Shown: positions 27,002-36,800 of the stretch, piece after piece
Layout of the letters: the number at the start of each line of letters is the position of its first letter
Position numbering within the stretch: position 1 is the first letter of the stretch
Assembly: GCF_900631615.1 (NCBI RefSeq)
Contig: NZ_LR131273.1
Span: forward strand, 2,170,001 to 2,234,000
Source: Tsukamurella paurometabola
GTDB taxonomy: Bacteria; Actinomycetota; Actinomycetes; Mycobacteriales; Mycobacteriaceae
Length of the DNA stretch: 64,000 nt
Reading direction: 5' to 3'
The notes under the pieces: model-generated
Seen by the model: the letters and a program-made list of their open reading frames with translations, nothing else
Databases searched by the model: none
Told to the model about the DNA's origin: nothing
Translations under genes and position numbers: made by a program

Positions 27002-28205
27002 CGCCGAAGGCGCGCACCGAGTGCAGCGCGAGCTCGACGTAGACGCGCCGCTCGTCGAGCGAATGCCCGATCACCTGCTCGACCTGCCGGATCCGGTAGC
27101 GCACGGTGTTGGGGTGCAGCAGCAGGGCCGCGCCCGCTGCGCGCGCATCGCACCCCGCTCCGAGGTAGGCGAGCGCCGTCTCGCGGAGCCGCGCGGCGGT
27201 CGCGGTGTCGTCGGCCAGCGCGCCCAGCTCACGTTCCACCAGCGTCGACGGCGCCTCGGGTCCGGCGATGCCGTGGGCCAGGCAGGCGAGCTCGACGTCC
27301 CGGTAGGCCACGCAGGCCCGGCCGGTTCGCCGCGCGACGATCAGTGCGGCCGCGGACTCCTCGTGGCTCCGCCGGAAGCCGTCGACGCCGGGATGCGCGG
27401 TCCCGAGCGCGCAGCGCACCGTCGGAGGAAGGTCGAGCCCGTCGGGGACGGCCGATCCCGTGCTCCAGCAGCGCAGCGACCGTGTCCCGATGCGTTGTGC
27501 CAGGCGGTGTTCGCCCCGCACCGCCCGGTGCACGGCTCCGGCGGCGCGTTCGAGGAGCCGCTGGACGTCGGCGTCGGCGACGGCCTCGTCGACCCACAGC
27601 GTGTATGCGGTGTGTACCGGAGCGACGGGGTAGTTCAGCGCGGTGGTCGCCTCAGCCGGGTCGACCTCCTGGCCCGCGAGCACCGCGTCGACGGTCGCGG
27701 TCTGCCGGGCCAGGGCGCCGCGCTGCCACTGCTCCCGCTCGGCGACGAAGGTACCGATCATCTGCTCGATGGAGGCGTCGAGCCACTGCGTGGTGCGCGG
27801 CCAGAAGTGCAGGAGCACCTCCGAGCGCACCTCCGCATCGGGGATCTCCGCCGTGGCGGTCGCGGTGAACAGCCGCCACGCCGCGCTCTGCCCCACGCGG
27901 TACACCGCGAGGAGCACGCGGAGCTCGAGGCCGCGGCGCGCCATCGTCCGGGCGAGGTCGTGCGTCTCCTCGCCGGGGCGCACCGTGACGGTGTCGCGCG
28001 TGGCGTTGCCGAGCACGCCGCGCCAGTGGGCGCGGGTGCTCGCATCCAATTCGGCGCGCAGCAGCGGCTCGTCCATCTCCGGCAGTGCCGCGACGATCGC
28101 GTCGTCGACCTCGGCCACCATCGCGTCCAGGGCCTGCTCGTTCTCCGCCGCCCGTGCGAACTCCGTCAGCCACGCCCGGGCCGGCGCCGTCAGCCCCGAC
28201 ACCAC
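26979..28205 (-). CDS. PucR-family transcription regulator
   Basis: 408-aa regulator. The C-terminal PucR helix-turn-helix (YLGAGCDARAAGAALLLHPN with TVRYRIRQVE after it, near residues 350-385) is clear. The N-terminal ~150 residues resemble the sensory region of actinobacterial PucR proteins and contain the AVYRVGQSAAWRLF block. I chose the GTG at 28205 because AAGGGG lies just before it; an in-frame ATG at 28250 would add 15 basic residues. It is divergent from the GMC oxidoreductase across about 120 bp and probably controls it. Confidence 0.82.
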   Translation of the reverse strand: MVSGLTAPARAWLTEFARAAENEQALDAMVAEVDDAIVAALPEMDEPLLRAELDASTRAHWRGVLGNATRDTVTVRPGEETHDLARTMARRGLELRVLLAVYRVGQSAAWRLFTATATAEIPDAEVRSEVLLHFWPRTTQWLDASIEQMIGTFVAEREQWQRGALARQTATVDAVLAGQEVDPAEATTALNYPVAPVHTAYTLWVDEAVADADVQRLLERAAGAVHRAVRGEHRLAQRIGTRSLRCWSTGSAVPDGLDLPPTVRCALGTAHPGVDGFRRSHEESAAALIVARRTGRACVAYRDVELACLAHGIAGPEAPSTLVERELGALADDTATAARLRETALAYLGAGCDARAAGAALLLHPNTVRYRIRQVEQVIGHSLDERRVYVELALHSVRAFGVSPAAHP

Positions 28206-28328
28206 GGCACCCCTTGTTCCATCGGACAAACGTCGGCGAGAACCTTGCACATGGCACCAAGAATATGACCTACATCACAGCCAGTATTGGAACTCCCGAA
28301 CAAACCTCCGGAGATCAGGAGTACCGAG

Positions 28329-30281
28329 ATGGCCTTCGCCTTCGACCCCCGTCCGCGCGCCGCACTCACCGCCCTCGTCGACACGTTCGTCGCGTCCGTG
28401 CCCCGCGACGACGATCCGTCCGGCTTCTGGGCGGTCAAGGGCAGCGACCTGATGGTCGACGCCGCCGTGGAGGAGTACCTGCTCGGTCACATGTCCGACG
28501 AGCAGCTCGCGGGCCTGGCCGGTCTGCTCGGCGCCGCCGACGCCGCGGGCGTCACGGACGGGACCCAGGAGGCGCGCGAGGCGATCGTCGCCGGGCTGGC
28601 TGCGTCGGGCGACGAGGCGGCCCTGGCGCTCAGCAGCCTGTGCCAGCTCGCCACGATGATCGCGTACGGCCTCATGGACGAGCAGGGCCGCAACCCGCTG
28701 TGGGCGGGCATGGGCTACCCCGGGCCGGTGTCGGCGCCGCCCGCGTCACCCAAGACCCTCGCCACGATCACCCCCGCGGGCGGGACCCTCACCGCCGATG
28801 TCGTGATCGTCGGCAGTGGCAGCGGCGGCGGTGTGTCCGCCGCGCTCCTCGCGGAGGCGGGCAAGAAGGTCATCGTGGTCGAGGGCGGGAGTTACCGCAA
28901 CGAAGCGGATTTCGTGCAGAACGAGCTGTTCGCCTATCAGACGCTGTTCCTGCGCGGCGGCTTCTTCCCCTCCTCGGACGGAATGGTCATGCTCGCAGCG
29001 GGCGGCACCGTCGGCGGCGGTAGCACCGTGAACTGGTCCAACTCGCTGAAGACGCCCGAGACCGTCCGCAAGGAGTGGGCCGCCGCGGGCCTGCACGACG
29101 CCCTCGGCCCCGAGTTCGACGAGCACCTGGACGCGATCTTCGCCCGGATGGGCTGCAACCAGGACGTGGCGCTCCAGAACGGACCGCACGAGCGGCTGTC
29201 CGACGGTGCCGCCGGGCTCGGCTACACCTACACCAAGGTGGACCTCAACGTGAACCCCGACCGGTTCGACCCGGTCCGCAGCGCCTACAGCGGTATGGGG
29301 GACCAGACGGGCGCGAAGAACGGCACCCTGCGCACCTTCCTGCAGGACGCCTCGGACGCGGGCGCGCGACTGCTGCCGAACACCCGCGTGCAGCGGATCA
29401 CCACCGAGGGTGGCGCCGCCACGGGCGTCGAGGCGACGTACACCGACCCGGAGACCGGCGCCCGGACCGCGGTGCGGATCGACGCCCCCACCGTCGTCGT
29501 GTCCGCCGGCAGCCTGGAATCGCCCGCCCTGCTGCTCCGTTCGGGCATCGGCGGCCCGGCTGTCGGAAGAACGCTGCGCTTGCATCCCGCCACGCTGGTC
29601 AGCGGCGTCTACGACGAGCCGCAGGACCCGTGGCACGGCCCCGCCATGGCGGGCGTGATGACCGAGTTCGCCGACGCCGATGCGGGCTACGGGTTCCTCG
29701 TGGAGTGCGTGCAGCACCTGCCGGGCCTGTTCACGAGCATCGTGCCGTGGCTGGGTGGCGCCGCGCACAAGGAGCTCGCCGCGCAGTACCGCAACCGCGC
29801 CGACTGGGTGGTGCTGGTCAAGGACCGCGGCGTCGGCTCGGTGACGATCGACGAGAACGGCGAGGCCGTGCACGCGTACCCGTTCGACGACGAGCTGGAT
29901 CGCAGGCACTTCCGCGAGGGCATCGCCGCCTCGATCCGGATGCAGGAGGCCGCCGGGGCGCGACGGATCTACGTGGCGGGGCAGCGCTTCGCGCCGTGGA
30001 ACCGCGGGGACGACCTGGAGGCGTACATCGCGCAGGTGAACGAGATCCCGATCGGCCCCGGCGGCACCCCGGTGTTCAGCGCCCACCAGATGTGCAGCGC
30101 CCCGCTCGGCGCGGATCCCGCCACCTCGGTGGCCGGTCCCTCGGGCGAGCTGCACGACACCCGCGGCGTGTGGATCGCGGACGCCAGCGGCATGCCCACC
30201 TGCTCCGGCGTCAACCCCATGATCACCACCATGGCGTTGGCGCGCCGCACCGCGACCAACCTCCTGGCCGCCGGCGCCTGA
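28329..30281 (+). CDS. GMC-family FAD-dependent oxidoreductase
   Basis: 650-aa flavoprotein of the glucose-methanol-choline oxidoreductase family. The FAD-binding VIVGSGSGGGVSAALLAEAG with EGG after it is near residues 157-185. An N-terminal ~150-residue helical extension precedes it, as in long-chain alcohol oxidase-type members. LAAGGTVGGGSTVNW and the C-terminal SAHQMCSAPLG, DASGMPTCSGVNPMIT blocks carry the active-site region. Substrate is likely an alcohol or sterol-like lipid, but this is inference. AGGAG lies 7 nt before the ATG at 28329. The divergent PucR regulator is its probable controller. Confidence 0.85.
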   Translation: MAFAFDPRPRAALTALVDTFVASVPRDDDPSGFWAVKGSDLMVDAAVEEYLLGHMSDEQLAGLAGLLGAADAAGVTDGTQEAREAIVAGLAASGDEAALALSSLCQLATMIAYGLMDEQGRNPLWAGMGYPGPVSAPPASPKTLATITPAGGTLTADVVIVGSGSGGGVSAALLAEAGKKVIVVEGGSYRNEADFVQNELFAYQTLFLRGGFFPSSDGMVMLAAGGTVGGGSTVNWSNSLKTPETVRKEWAAAGLHDALGPEFDEHLDAIFARMGCNQDVALQNGPHERLSDGAAGLGYTYTKVDLNVNPDRFDPVRSAYSGMGDQTGAKNGTLRTFLQDASDAGARLLPNTRVQRITTEGGAATGVEATYTDPETGARTAVRIDAPTVVVSAGSLESPALLLRSGIGGPAVGRTLRLHPATLVSGVYDEPQDPWHGPAMAGVMTEFADADAGYGFLVECVQHLPGLFTSIVPWLGGAAHKELAAQYRNRADWVVLVKDRGVGSVTIDENGEAVHAYPFDDELDRRHFREGIAASIRMQEAAGARRIYVAGQRFAPWNRGDDLEAYIAQVNEIPIGPGGTPVFSAHQMCSAPLGADPATSVAGPSGELHDTRGVWIADASGMPTCSGVNPMITTMALARRTATNLLAAGA

Positions 30282-30290
30282 CCCGTGTAC

Positions 30291-30355
30291 CGAACCGGCC
30301 CTCAGCTCGTCCTCGGCGGAGATACTTCCGCGGGACCGAGCTGAGGGTCGGTTTC
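30291..30355. repeat. Intergenic long inverted repeat (copy E)
   Basis: Arms 30291-30309 and 30337-30355 pair at 16 of 19 positions (the inner 11 bp CCCTCAGCTCG pair perfectly). The interior has GAGATACTTCCGCG (30319-30332), a variant of the family core in reverse orientation. It lies between the convergent GMC oxidoreductase and LLM genes and probably terminates both. Confidence 0.65.
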
Positions 30356-30368
30356 TGTGGTGACTCGG

Positions 30369-31295
30369 TCAGAGGTCGGCGACCTGCGGCAGCACCTCGG
30401 CGCCGATCCACTCGACGTGGTCGAGGTCGCTCTGGTCGAGCACCTGCAGGTACACCCGCGAGGCCCCGGCCTCGGCGAAGGTGCCGAGCTTGTCGACGAT
30501 CTCTCCGGCGGATCCGGCGAGTCCGTTCTCGCGCAGCTCGGGCAGCTGGCGGCCGATGGTCGCGGCCCGTCGCGCGACGGTCGCGTCGTCGAGCCCGCCG
30601 CACACGACCTGCGCGGCCGACTTGACGATCGACTGCGGGTCGCGGCCCGCGGCGACGGCCGCGGCGTCGATCCGGCCCCAGACCGCGGCGGCCTCCTCCA
30701 CCGGAACGAAGGGCGTGTTGTACTCGTCGGCGAATCGCGCGGCGAGGGCGGCGCTGCGCTTCTTGCCGGCACCGCCCAGCACGATGGGCACGTGCTTCTG
30801 CGTCGGCTTGGGCAGCGCGGGGGAGTCGATCAGGGAGAAGTGCTCGCCGCGGAAGGTGTAGGTGCCCTGAGCCTCCCACAGTCCGGTGACGATCTCGAGG
30901 GTCTCCTCGAAGCGGGCGAAGCGCTCCTTCACGTCGGGGAACGGGATGGCGTAGGCGGCGTGCTCCTCCTCGAACCAGCCGGCGCCCAGCCCGAGTTCCA
31001 CGCGCCCGCCCGACATCTCGTCGACCTGCGCGACCGAGATGGCGAGCGGGCCGGGGAACCGGAACGTCGCGGACGTGACCAGCGTGCCGAGGCGGATGGT
31101 GGAGGTCTCGCGGCCGATCGCGCCGAGCGTGATCCACGAGTCCGTGGGGCCGGGCGCCCCGTCGACGTTCATCGCCACGTAGTGGTCCGACCGGAAGAAG
31201 GCCCCGAATCCGGCGGCCTCCGCGGTCCGTGCGACGGCGAGCTGGTCGGCGTAGGTGGCTCCCTGCTGGGGTTCGACGAAGATGCGTAGCTCCAT
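30369..31295 (-). CDS. LLM-class (luciferase-like, probably F420-dependent) oxidoreductase
   Basis: 308-aa TIM-barrel oxidoreductase. MELRIFVEPQQGATY is a typical N-terminus of an actinobacterial F420-dependent subgroup, and FFRSDHYVAMN, VELGLGAGWFEEEHAAYAIPFP and PIVLGGAGKK match the cofactor-binding strands. Substrate unknown. It follows the DoxX/MauE gene by 17 bp and is probably in the same transcript, so it may be iron-regulated. A GTG at 31313 overlapping the upstream stop (TAGTG) would add six residues; I prefer the ATG at 31295 by family comparison. Confidence 0.82.
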   Translation of the reverse strand: MELRIFVEPQQGATYADQLAVARTAEAAGFGAFFRSDHYVAMNVDGAPGPTDSWITLGAIGRETSTIRLGTLVTSATFRFPGPLAISVAQVDEMSGGRVELGLGAGWFEEEHAAYAIPFPDVKERFARFEETLEIVTGLWEAQGTYTFRGEHFSLIDSPALPKPTQKHVPIVLGGAGKKRSAALAARFADEYNTPFVPVEEAAAVWGRIDAAAVAAGRDPQSIVKSAAQVVCGGLDDATVARRAATIGRQLPELRENGLAGSAGEIVDKLGTFAEAGASRVYLQVLDQSDLDHVEWIGAEVLPQVADL

Positions 31296-31312
31296 GGAAG
31301 ACCACTGTGCCA

Positions 31313-32596
31313 CTAGAGCCGGGGACGTGTGCGATCGAAGGGGGCCTGCACGAATCGGATGCCGCCGCGGCGTTCCAGGGCCCGCCGCTGGTACCGCGCG
31401 TCGAGCCGGTGCCCGTCGACGGTGCCGGCCACCCGCAGGCCCTCGGGCACCGTCGTGACCTGCAGCTCGACGGGTGCCGCACCCGCACCCCGGCGCACCG
31501 TGAACGTGTCGCCCTCGGCCCGCAGGCCCCAGGCGGTGACGGCGCCGTCGGGGGTCTGCGTGACGAGGCTGTCCTGCGCCGAGCCCTTCGCCGGACGGTC
31601 CGCGGTGCCGCGCAGCGTGATCGCGATCGACGTCCAGACGGGGCCCGCGCCGCCGGTGGCGAGGGCGGGCGCACCGTCGATCGTGAGCGTCGTGGCCCGC
31701 CAGACCCCGTCGCGCGGGTCACGCGGGGTGTTCATGGTGTCGACCCGCGCCAGGTTTCCGGCGACGGTGGCGGCGATCAGGACCACGGCGAGGACGGCGG
31801 CGGCCACCGTTCCGGTGCGCCGCGCGGTCGACGGCGCGGCGGGCAGCACGGCGCGCAGGAGCTCCCGGCGGTGCGGGAACACCAGCACCACGGCGATCAC
31901 GAGGAGTTCGGCGGCGAGCAGCTTCACCGGGACGTCGTAGAACAGGTTGAGCAGCACGATCTGCGTCAGCGCGACGACGGACAGCAGGGCGCCGGCGAGG
32001 CGGGTGCGGGGCGCGATCAGCAGCAGTCCGGCGGTGAGTTCGATCGCGCCGGTGACCACGGTGTACGGCGTGGATGCGGCCATGTAGCCCCAGAGCAGCG
32101 AGAAGGGCTCGGTGTCGCCGATGGCTCGCAGCTGGTGGGCGGGCAGGTTCATGTGTCCCATCTGCGCGGGGACCACCTTCGCCAGCCCGTAGAGCAGCAT
32201 CGCGACCGCCAGCACGGCGCACGCGATCACGCGCAGCACCCGGGCGGCGCGGTCCACGCCCGCCGCGCCGCGTTCGCCGGCCCGGACGGCGAGCGCGCCC
32301 CACAGCAGGCCGCCGGCCGCGCCGAGGACGAGCGTGCCGGCGTGGAACTGCCACGCCCACGCGAGGTCGCTGCCCGTCGCGACGTCGACGGGCGCCGGTT
32401 CGGTGCCCGTGACCAGTGCACCGACGGTGCCGACGGCCCGCCACCCGGGCGTGAACACCGCCGCCGCCGAGATCGCGGCGAAGACCTGGGACAGCAGCAC
32501 CGCAGCCGTGAACAGGATCAGGACGAGGCCGGTGACGGCGAGTGCGACGGTGCGCGAGACCGTGCGGGCCGGGGAGGGGATGTCTGCGCGGTTCAT
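31313..32596 (-). CDS. DoxX/MauE-like integral membrane protein
   Basis: 427-aa membrane protein with about eight hydrophobic helices in the first 300 residues and a soluble C-terminal ~120 residues. The middle (LLYGLAKVVPAQMGHM, then GAIELTAGLLLIAPRTRLAGALL) resembles DoxX-family repeats. The soluble tail (RVDTMNTPRDPRDGVWRATT) has beta-rich character and no known motif. A TACGGT hexamer lies 6 nt before the ATG, and an IdeR-like box lies just upstream of it, so expression is probably repressed by iron. A link to the siderophore system is inferred from this only. Confidence 0.7.
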   Translation of the reverse strand: MNRADIPSPARTVSRTVALAVTGLVLILFTAAVLLSQVFAAISAAAVFTPGWRAVGTVGALVTGTEPAPVDVATGSDLAWAWQFHAGTLVLGAAGGLLWGALAVRAGERGAAGVDRAARVLRVIACAVLAVAMLLYGLAKVVPAQMGHMNLPAHQLRAIGDTEPFSLLWGYMAASTPYTVVTGAIELTAGLLLIAPRTRLAGALLSVVALTQIVLLNLFYDVPVKLLAAELLVIAVVLVFPHRRELLRAVLPAAPSTARRTGTVAAAVLAVVLIAATVAGNLARVDTMNTPRDPRDGVWRATTLTIDGAPALATGGAGPVWTSIAITLRGTADRPAKGSAQDSLVTQTPDGAVTAWGLRAEGDTFTVRRGAGAAPVELQVTTVPEGLRVAGTVDGHRLDARYQRRALERRGGIRFVQAPFDRTRPRL

Positions 32597-32602
32597 GGCA
32601 CT

Positions 32603-32608
32603 ACCGTA
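32603..32608 (-). promoter_or_regulatory. Probable -10 hexamer of leaderless DoxX/MauE mRNA
   Basis: TACGGT on the minus strand, 6 nt before the ATG at 32596. The IdeR-like box at 32619-32637 lies 10 bp upstream, in the -20 to -40 region of this promoter. Confidence 0.45.
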
Positions 32609-32618
32609 CCGATGAATA

Positions 32619-32637
32619 TTTGGTTACCCTAACCTCA
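32619..32637. promoter_or_regulatory. IdeR-like iron box 1
   Basis: TTTGGTTACCCTAACCTCA matches 16 of 19 positions of the IdeR/DmdR consensus TWAGGTWAGSCTWACCTWA by my count. Closest to the DoxX/MauE promoter. Confidence 0.75.
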
Positions 32638-32679
32638 TGTTCGACCGGGGTGGGGTGCCGAACCCGCGCTTCCATATGT

Positions 32680-32698
32680 TTTGATAAGCCTGTCCTAA
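32680..32698. promoter_or_regulatory. IdeR-like iron box 2
   Basis: TTTGATAAGCCTGTCCTAA matches 15 of 19 positions of the same consensus by my count. It lies 23 bp before the binding-lipoprotein start at 32722 and would overlap its promoter. Confidence 0.6.
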
Positions 32699-32721
32699 TT
32701 GTTATGAGAAAGGGCTACTTC

Positions 32722-33708
32722 ATGGCCAAGCACGTGCGATACCTCATCGCCCTCCTGTGCGCCGTCGGGCTGGTCGCCGGGTGTGGTGGCGGCTCGACCG
32801 ATTCCGGCACCGAGGCGTCCGCGACGCGCACCGTCAGCACGGTGAAGGGCGACGTGACCATTCCGGTCAAGCCGAAGCGCGTCGTGCTGCTGAACTACAA
32901 CCTCGCCGGCTACCTGTACGACCTCGGCCTGCCCGTGGTCTCGATGGTCACCGAGTACACCGATCGTGACCCCGCCAAGGCTCAGCCCTTCGACGCGTGG
33001 AAGGACGACTTCACCAAGGCGGGAACGAAGTTCATGCACTGGCCGGCCGGCGGCTACAACATCGAGGCGATCGCGGCGGAGAAGCCCGACCTCATCGTCG
33101 GCGGCGGGCTCGGGTTCCCGTTCAAGCAGACCGGCGACGCGTACGACCGGCTCAAGGCGATCGCCCCGACGCTCGTGGTCGACAACAAGCTGGAGAGCTG
33201 GAACCAGCAGTTCGAGTTCCTGGCCAAGGCGTTCGACCAGCCGCAGGTGTACCAGGACGCCGTGAAGAAGTACGACGAGCGGGTCGCGCAGGTGAAGGCG
33301 AACATCACGCCGCCGCCCGGACCCGTGGCCTTCCTCTCGATGACCGCGCAGGGCAAGGCCTACGGCCTGATCGAGAACCGCGGCGTCCCCGCCGAGTTCG
33401 CCAAGCTGGGCATCGAGCCCGCCCCGATCTTCGCGAGCGGCAAGTTCAAGCCGTACACCGCCGGCGGTGACTCCTACGAGATCACGCCGGAGCAGCTGCC
33501 CAGCACGGTCACGCAGCCGTCGGTCTTCATCGTCGGCTTCAGCGGGCAGACCTTCGACGCGAATTCGCTGCGCTCGCAGCCCGTCTACGCGTCGCTTCCG
33601 GCCTTCACCGCGAACCGGGCGTTCGACCTGCCCTACTGGGTGCAGCGCCCCGACTTCGACAAGGCCATCGCCACGCTCGACGTCGTGGAGAAGATGTTCA
33701 AGAAGTAG
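32722..33708 (+). CDS. Siderophore-binding lipoprotein (FecB/FepB type)
   Basis: 328-aa periplasmic-binding-type lipoprotein for iron-siderophore uptake. The lipobox VAGC is at residues 18-21 and KPKRVVLLNYNLAGYLYDLGLP starts the first binding lobe; the second half has the matching lobe ending in KAIATLDVVEKMF. AAAGGG lies 7 nt before the ATG at 32722, which I prefer to the in-frame ATG at 32704 with no ribosome-binding site. Two iron boxes lie upstream. No permease gene follows, so it must work with a transporter encoded elsewhere. Confidence 0.85.
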   Translation: MAKHVRYLIALLCAVGLVAGCGGGSTDSGTEASATRTVSTVKGDVTIPVKPKRVVLLNYNLAGYLYDLGLPVVSMVTEYTDRDPAKAQPFDAWKDDFTKAGTKFMHWPAGGYNIEAIAAEKPDLIVGGGLGFPFKQTGDAYDRLKAIAPTLVVDNKLESWNQQFEFLAKAFDQPQVYQDAVKKYDERVAQVKANITPPPGPVAFLSMTAQGKAYGLIENRGVPAEFAKLGIEPAPIFASGKFKPYTAGGDSYEITPEQLPSTVTQPSVFIVGFSGQTFDANSLRSQPVYASLPAFTANRAFDLPYWVQRPDFDKAIATLDVVEKMFKK

Positions 33709-33719
33709 TCACTCACACC

Positions 33720-33760
33720 ACGACAGCCGCGGCCCGGATCACTCCGGCCGCGGCTGTCGT
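33720..33760. terminator. Bidirectional hairpin between binding lipoprotein and NRPS
   Basis: ACGACAGCCGCGGCC (33720-33734) and GGCCGCGGCTGTCGT (33746-33760) pair perfectly over 15 bp with an 11-nt loop between convergent genes. No T-tract. Confidence 0.7.
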
Positions 33761-33807
33761 CGTCGAAGTCCGTGCGGGGCGCGCACCGTCGCGCGCCCCG
33801 CGCGGCG

Positions 33808-36800
33808 TCAGTCCGGCAGGACCTGGACCATCGCCTCCTGCGTCACCGTGGCGACGAGCTCGCCATCGGCGTAGAAGTGCCCGGTCGTGAGGCCCCGACC
33901 GCCGCGCGCGACGGGGGAGTCCACGACCAACAGGTGGAACGCGTCGAACCGGGTGTGCCGGTGGAACCACAGCGACTGGTTCAGCGTCGCGGCGCCGACC
34001 CGGTCGTAGCCCCAGGACAAGCCGTGCCGGGCGATGATCGGGTCCTGCACCGTCAGATCGGAGGCCCAGGCCAGCGCGGCGTCGTGCAGGACCTGATCGT
34101 CCGGCAGGGTGCCGTCGGTGCGCATCCACACCCTGCCCCGGCTCTCGGCGTCCTCGGACCCCCGCCGCACCCACACCGGGTCCGAGGCGAACCGCATGTC
34201 GATCGGGTGCGACGCCTCCACGAGGGCGCGCAACCGCGCCTCGTGTCCGGCGAAGCGCTCCGCCATCGTGGGCAGGGCATGCGGATCGCCCGCCTCGGGG
34301 GCGGTGTCGGCGTGCTCCAGCGGGGCGGGCGCGTCCGCCTGGTAGGCGAGCGTCATGACCGCGAGGATCCGCCCGCCCTGTTCGACGGTGACCTGCCGGT
34401 TCGCCGCTGTCCGGCCGTCCCGCAGGCGCGCCACCCGGTAGGTGAGATCCTCGGTGACCGTGCCGAGTTCGACGAAATGGGTGTGCGCGGCGTGCAGCGG
34501 CAGGGCCGCGCCGGTCTCGGGCAGCGTCGCGCCCGCGGCCACGATCGCCTGCGCCAGGATCTGGCCGCCGAAGGTGTGCACGCCGACCTTCGCCGGGTGA
34601 CGCCCGGCGAACACGTCCGGGTTCTCCGTCCCGGCGAGCCGCAGGATGTCGAGGAACTGCTCGAAGTCGCTGCCCGACGGGGCCTCCCGGGCCGCGGACA
34701 CCACCGCGCGCGCCGCGATCCCGGCGATCGAGCGGCCCTCCAGGACGTCCCGGGCGCTGAGCTCGACGCCGCGGCGCCGTGCCCGGGAGACCACCTGCAG
34801 GGAGACCAGCGAGTCGCCGCCCAGCTCCGTGAAGTCGTCCGACAGGCGCACCTCCTCGCCGAGCAGCTCCCGGAACACCGCCAGCACCACCTCCTCCGCC
34901 GTGGTGGCCGGCGCGCGGTCGTCGCCGGCATCGGCGCGGGCGGCGGGCGCCGGCAGAGCCTCCCGGTCCAGTTTCCCCGTGGGGCCCAGGGGGAGCCGGT
35001 CCAGCACGACGTACGCGGCCGGCACCATGTGCGCGGGCAGTTCCGCGCCGAGCGCGCTCCGGATCGCCTCCGGATCGGGCTGCGCACCGTCGTTGCGCAC
35101 GAGGTAGCCGACGAGCCGGTCGTCGCGCACCAGCACGGCCGCGGCGCGCACGCCGGGCTGCCGCGCCAGAGCGGTCTCGATCTCGCCCAGCTCGATGCGC
35201 AGGCCGCGGATCTTCACCTGGTGGTCGGCGCGCCCGTGGAACGAGAGCGTGCCGTCCTCCCGCCACGCGACCAGGTCGCCCGTGCGGTACATCCGGGAAC
35301 CGGGCTCCCCGAAGGGATTCGCCACGAAGGTCGCTGCCGTGAGGTCGGGCCGGTGCAGGTAGCCCTGGGCGAGCGAGTCGCCCGCGAGGTACAGCTCGCC
35401 GAGCACGCCCGTGCCCACCGGATTGAGGCCCTCGTCGAGCACGTAGCAGGGCAGATTCGGGTCGGGCCGGCCGATCGGCAACGGGCCCGGGTCGTCGGGC
35501 TCGTACCGCCAGGTGACGGCGTTGATCGTCGCCTCCGTCGGGCCGTAGCAGTTGAACAGCGCGCGCCGGCCCCGGCCCCAGTGGTCCGCGAGCTCCGGGT
35601 CGAGCCGCTCGGCACCCACCATGAACACGACCGACGGGTCCACCTCGGCGTGGTCGGGCATCGCCGCGAGGAACGAGGGCAGCAGGTTGATCACCGAGAC
35701 CCGGTGGCGCTCGATGTACTCCAGCAGCTCGTCGCCGGGGACGCGCACCGCGTCCGGCGCGACCACGGAGGTCGCGCCCGCCATGAGCGGCCCCAGGACC
35801 TGGAGCACCGAGATGTCGAAACTGGGCGAACCCGTCTGCAGCACACGTTCGTCGGGCCGGAAGCCCAGGACCTCCACCACGAAGGCCATGAGGTCGGGCA
35901 GGCCGCGGTGGCTCACCGCGACGCCCTTCGGCCGGCCGGTCGTGCCCGAGGTGTAGATGATGTAGGCCAGCGCGTCCGGGGTGAGGCTCGCCCGCGCGTG
36001 CACGGGGTCGGTGGCGTCGCCCGCGGTGTCCCACGGGTCCACGGCGCGCACCGGCATCGTGTCGGGCACGGAGGCGGTGGCCGATTCGGGGACGTCGCCG
36101 CAGGTCAGCACTGCCGACGGTGCCGCGTCCTCGAGCAGGAACCGCAGGCGCGCCGCGGGGTACGACGGGTCGAGCGGCAGGTACACCGCGCCCGCCTTGA
36201 GGACGCCGAAGACCGCGACGTACCAGGGCAGACCGCGCTCGGCGAAGACCGCCACCACGTCCTGCTGTCGCACCCCGTCGGCGAGGAGACGATGCGCGAG
36301 GCGGTTCGCGGCCTCGTCGAGCTCCCGGTAGGTCAGCTGACGGTCCCCGCACACGACGGCGGGGTGGCCGGGGGACGCGGCCACGTGCGCGCCGAACTCC
36401 TCGAGCAGCGGCCCGTACCGCCCGCGCAGGGGCACGTCGCCCAGGGCCAGCATCGCCGCCCGCTCCTCGGCGGGCAGGGTGCCGATGGCGCCGACCGGGG
36501 TGTCGGGCGCCGCGACGACGGCGCGCAGCACCGCGGTGAGCCACCGTCCGTACGCCCGAACGGTCCGCTCGGAGAGCACGTCCGTGCGGTACCCCAGGCC
36601 CAGCGTCAGACGCTCGCCGGGCAGGACCACCACGGTGAGCGGGTAGTGCGTGGCGTCGGTGATGTCGACCCCGGTGAGGTCGAGCCCGGGCTCGATCGGC
36701 TGCACGTGCCGGTCGGAGAGCGGGAAGTTCTCCGTGACCACCATGGTGTCGAAGAGCTCGCCCAGTCCGGCGGCGCGGGTGATCTCGACCAGGCCGAGGT

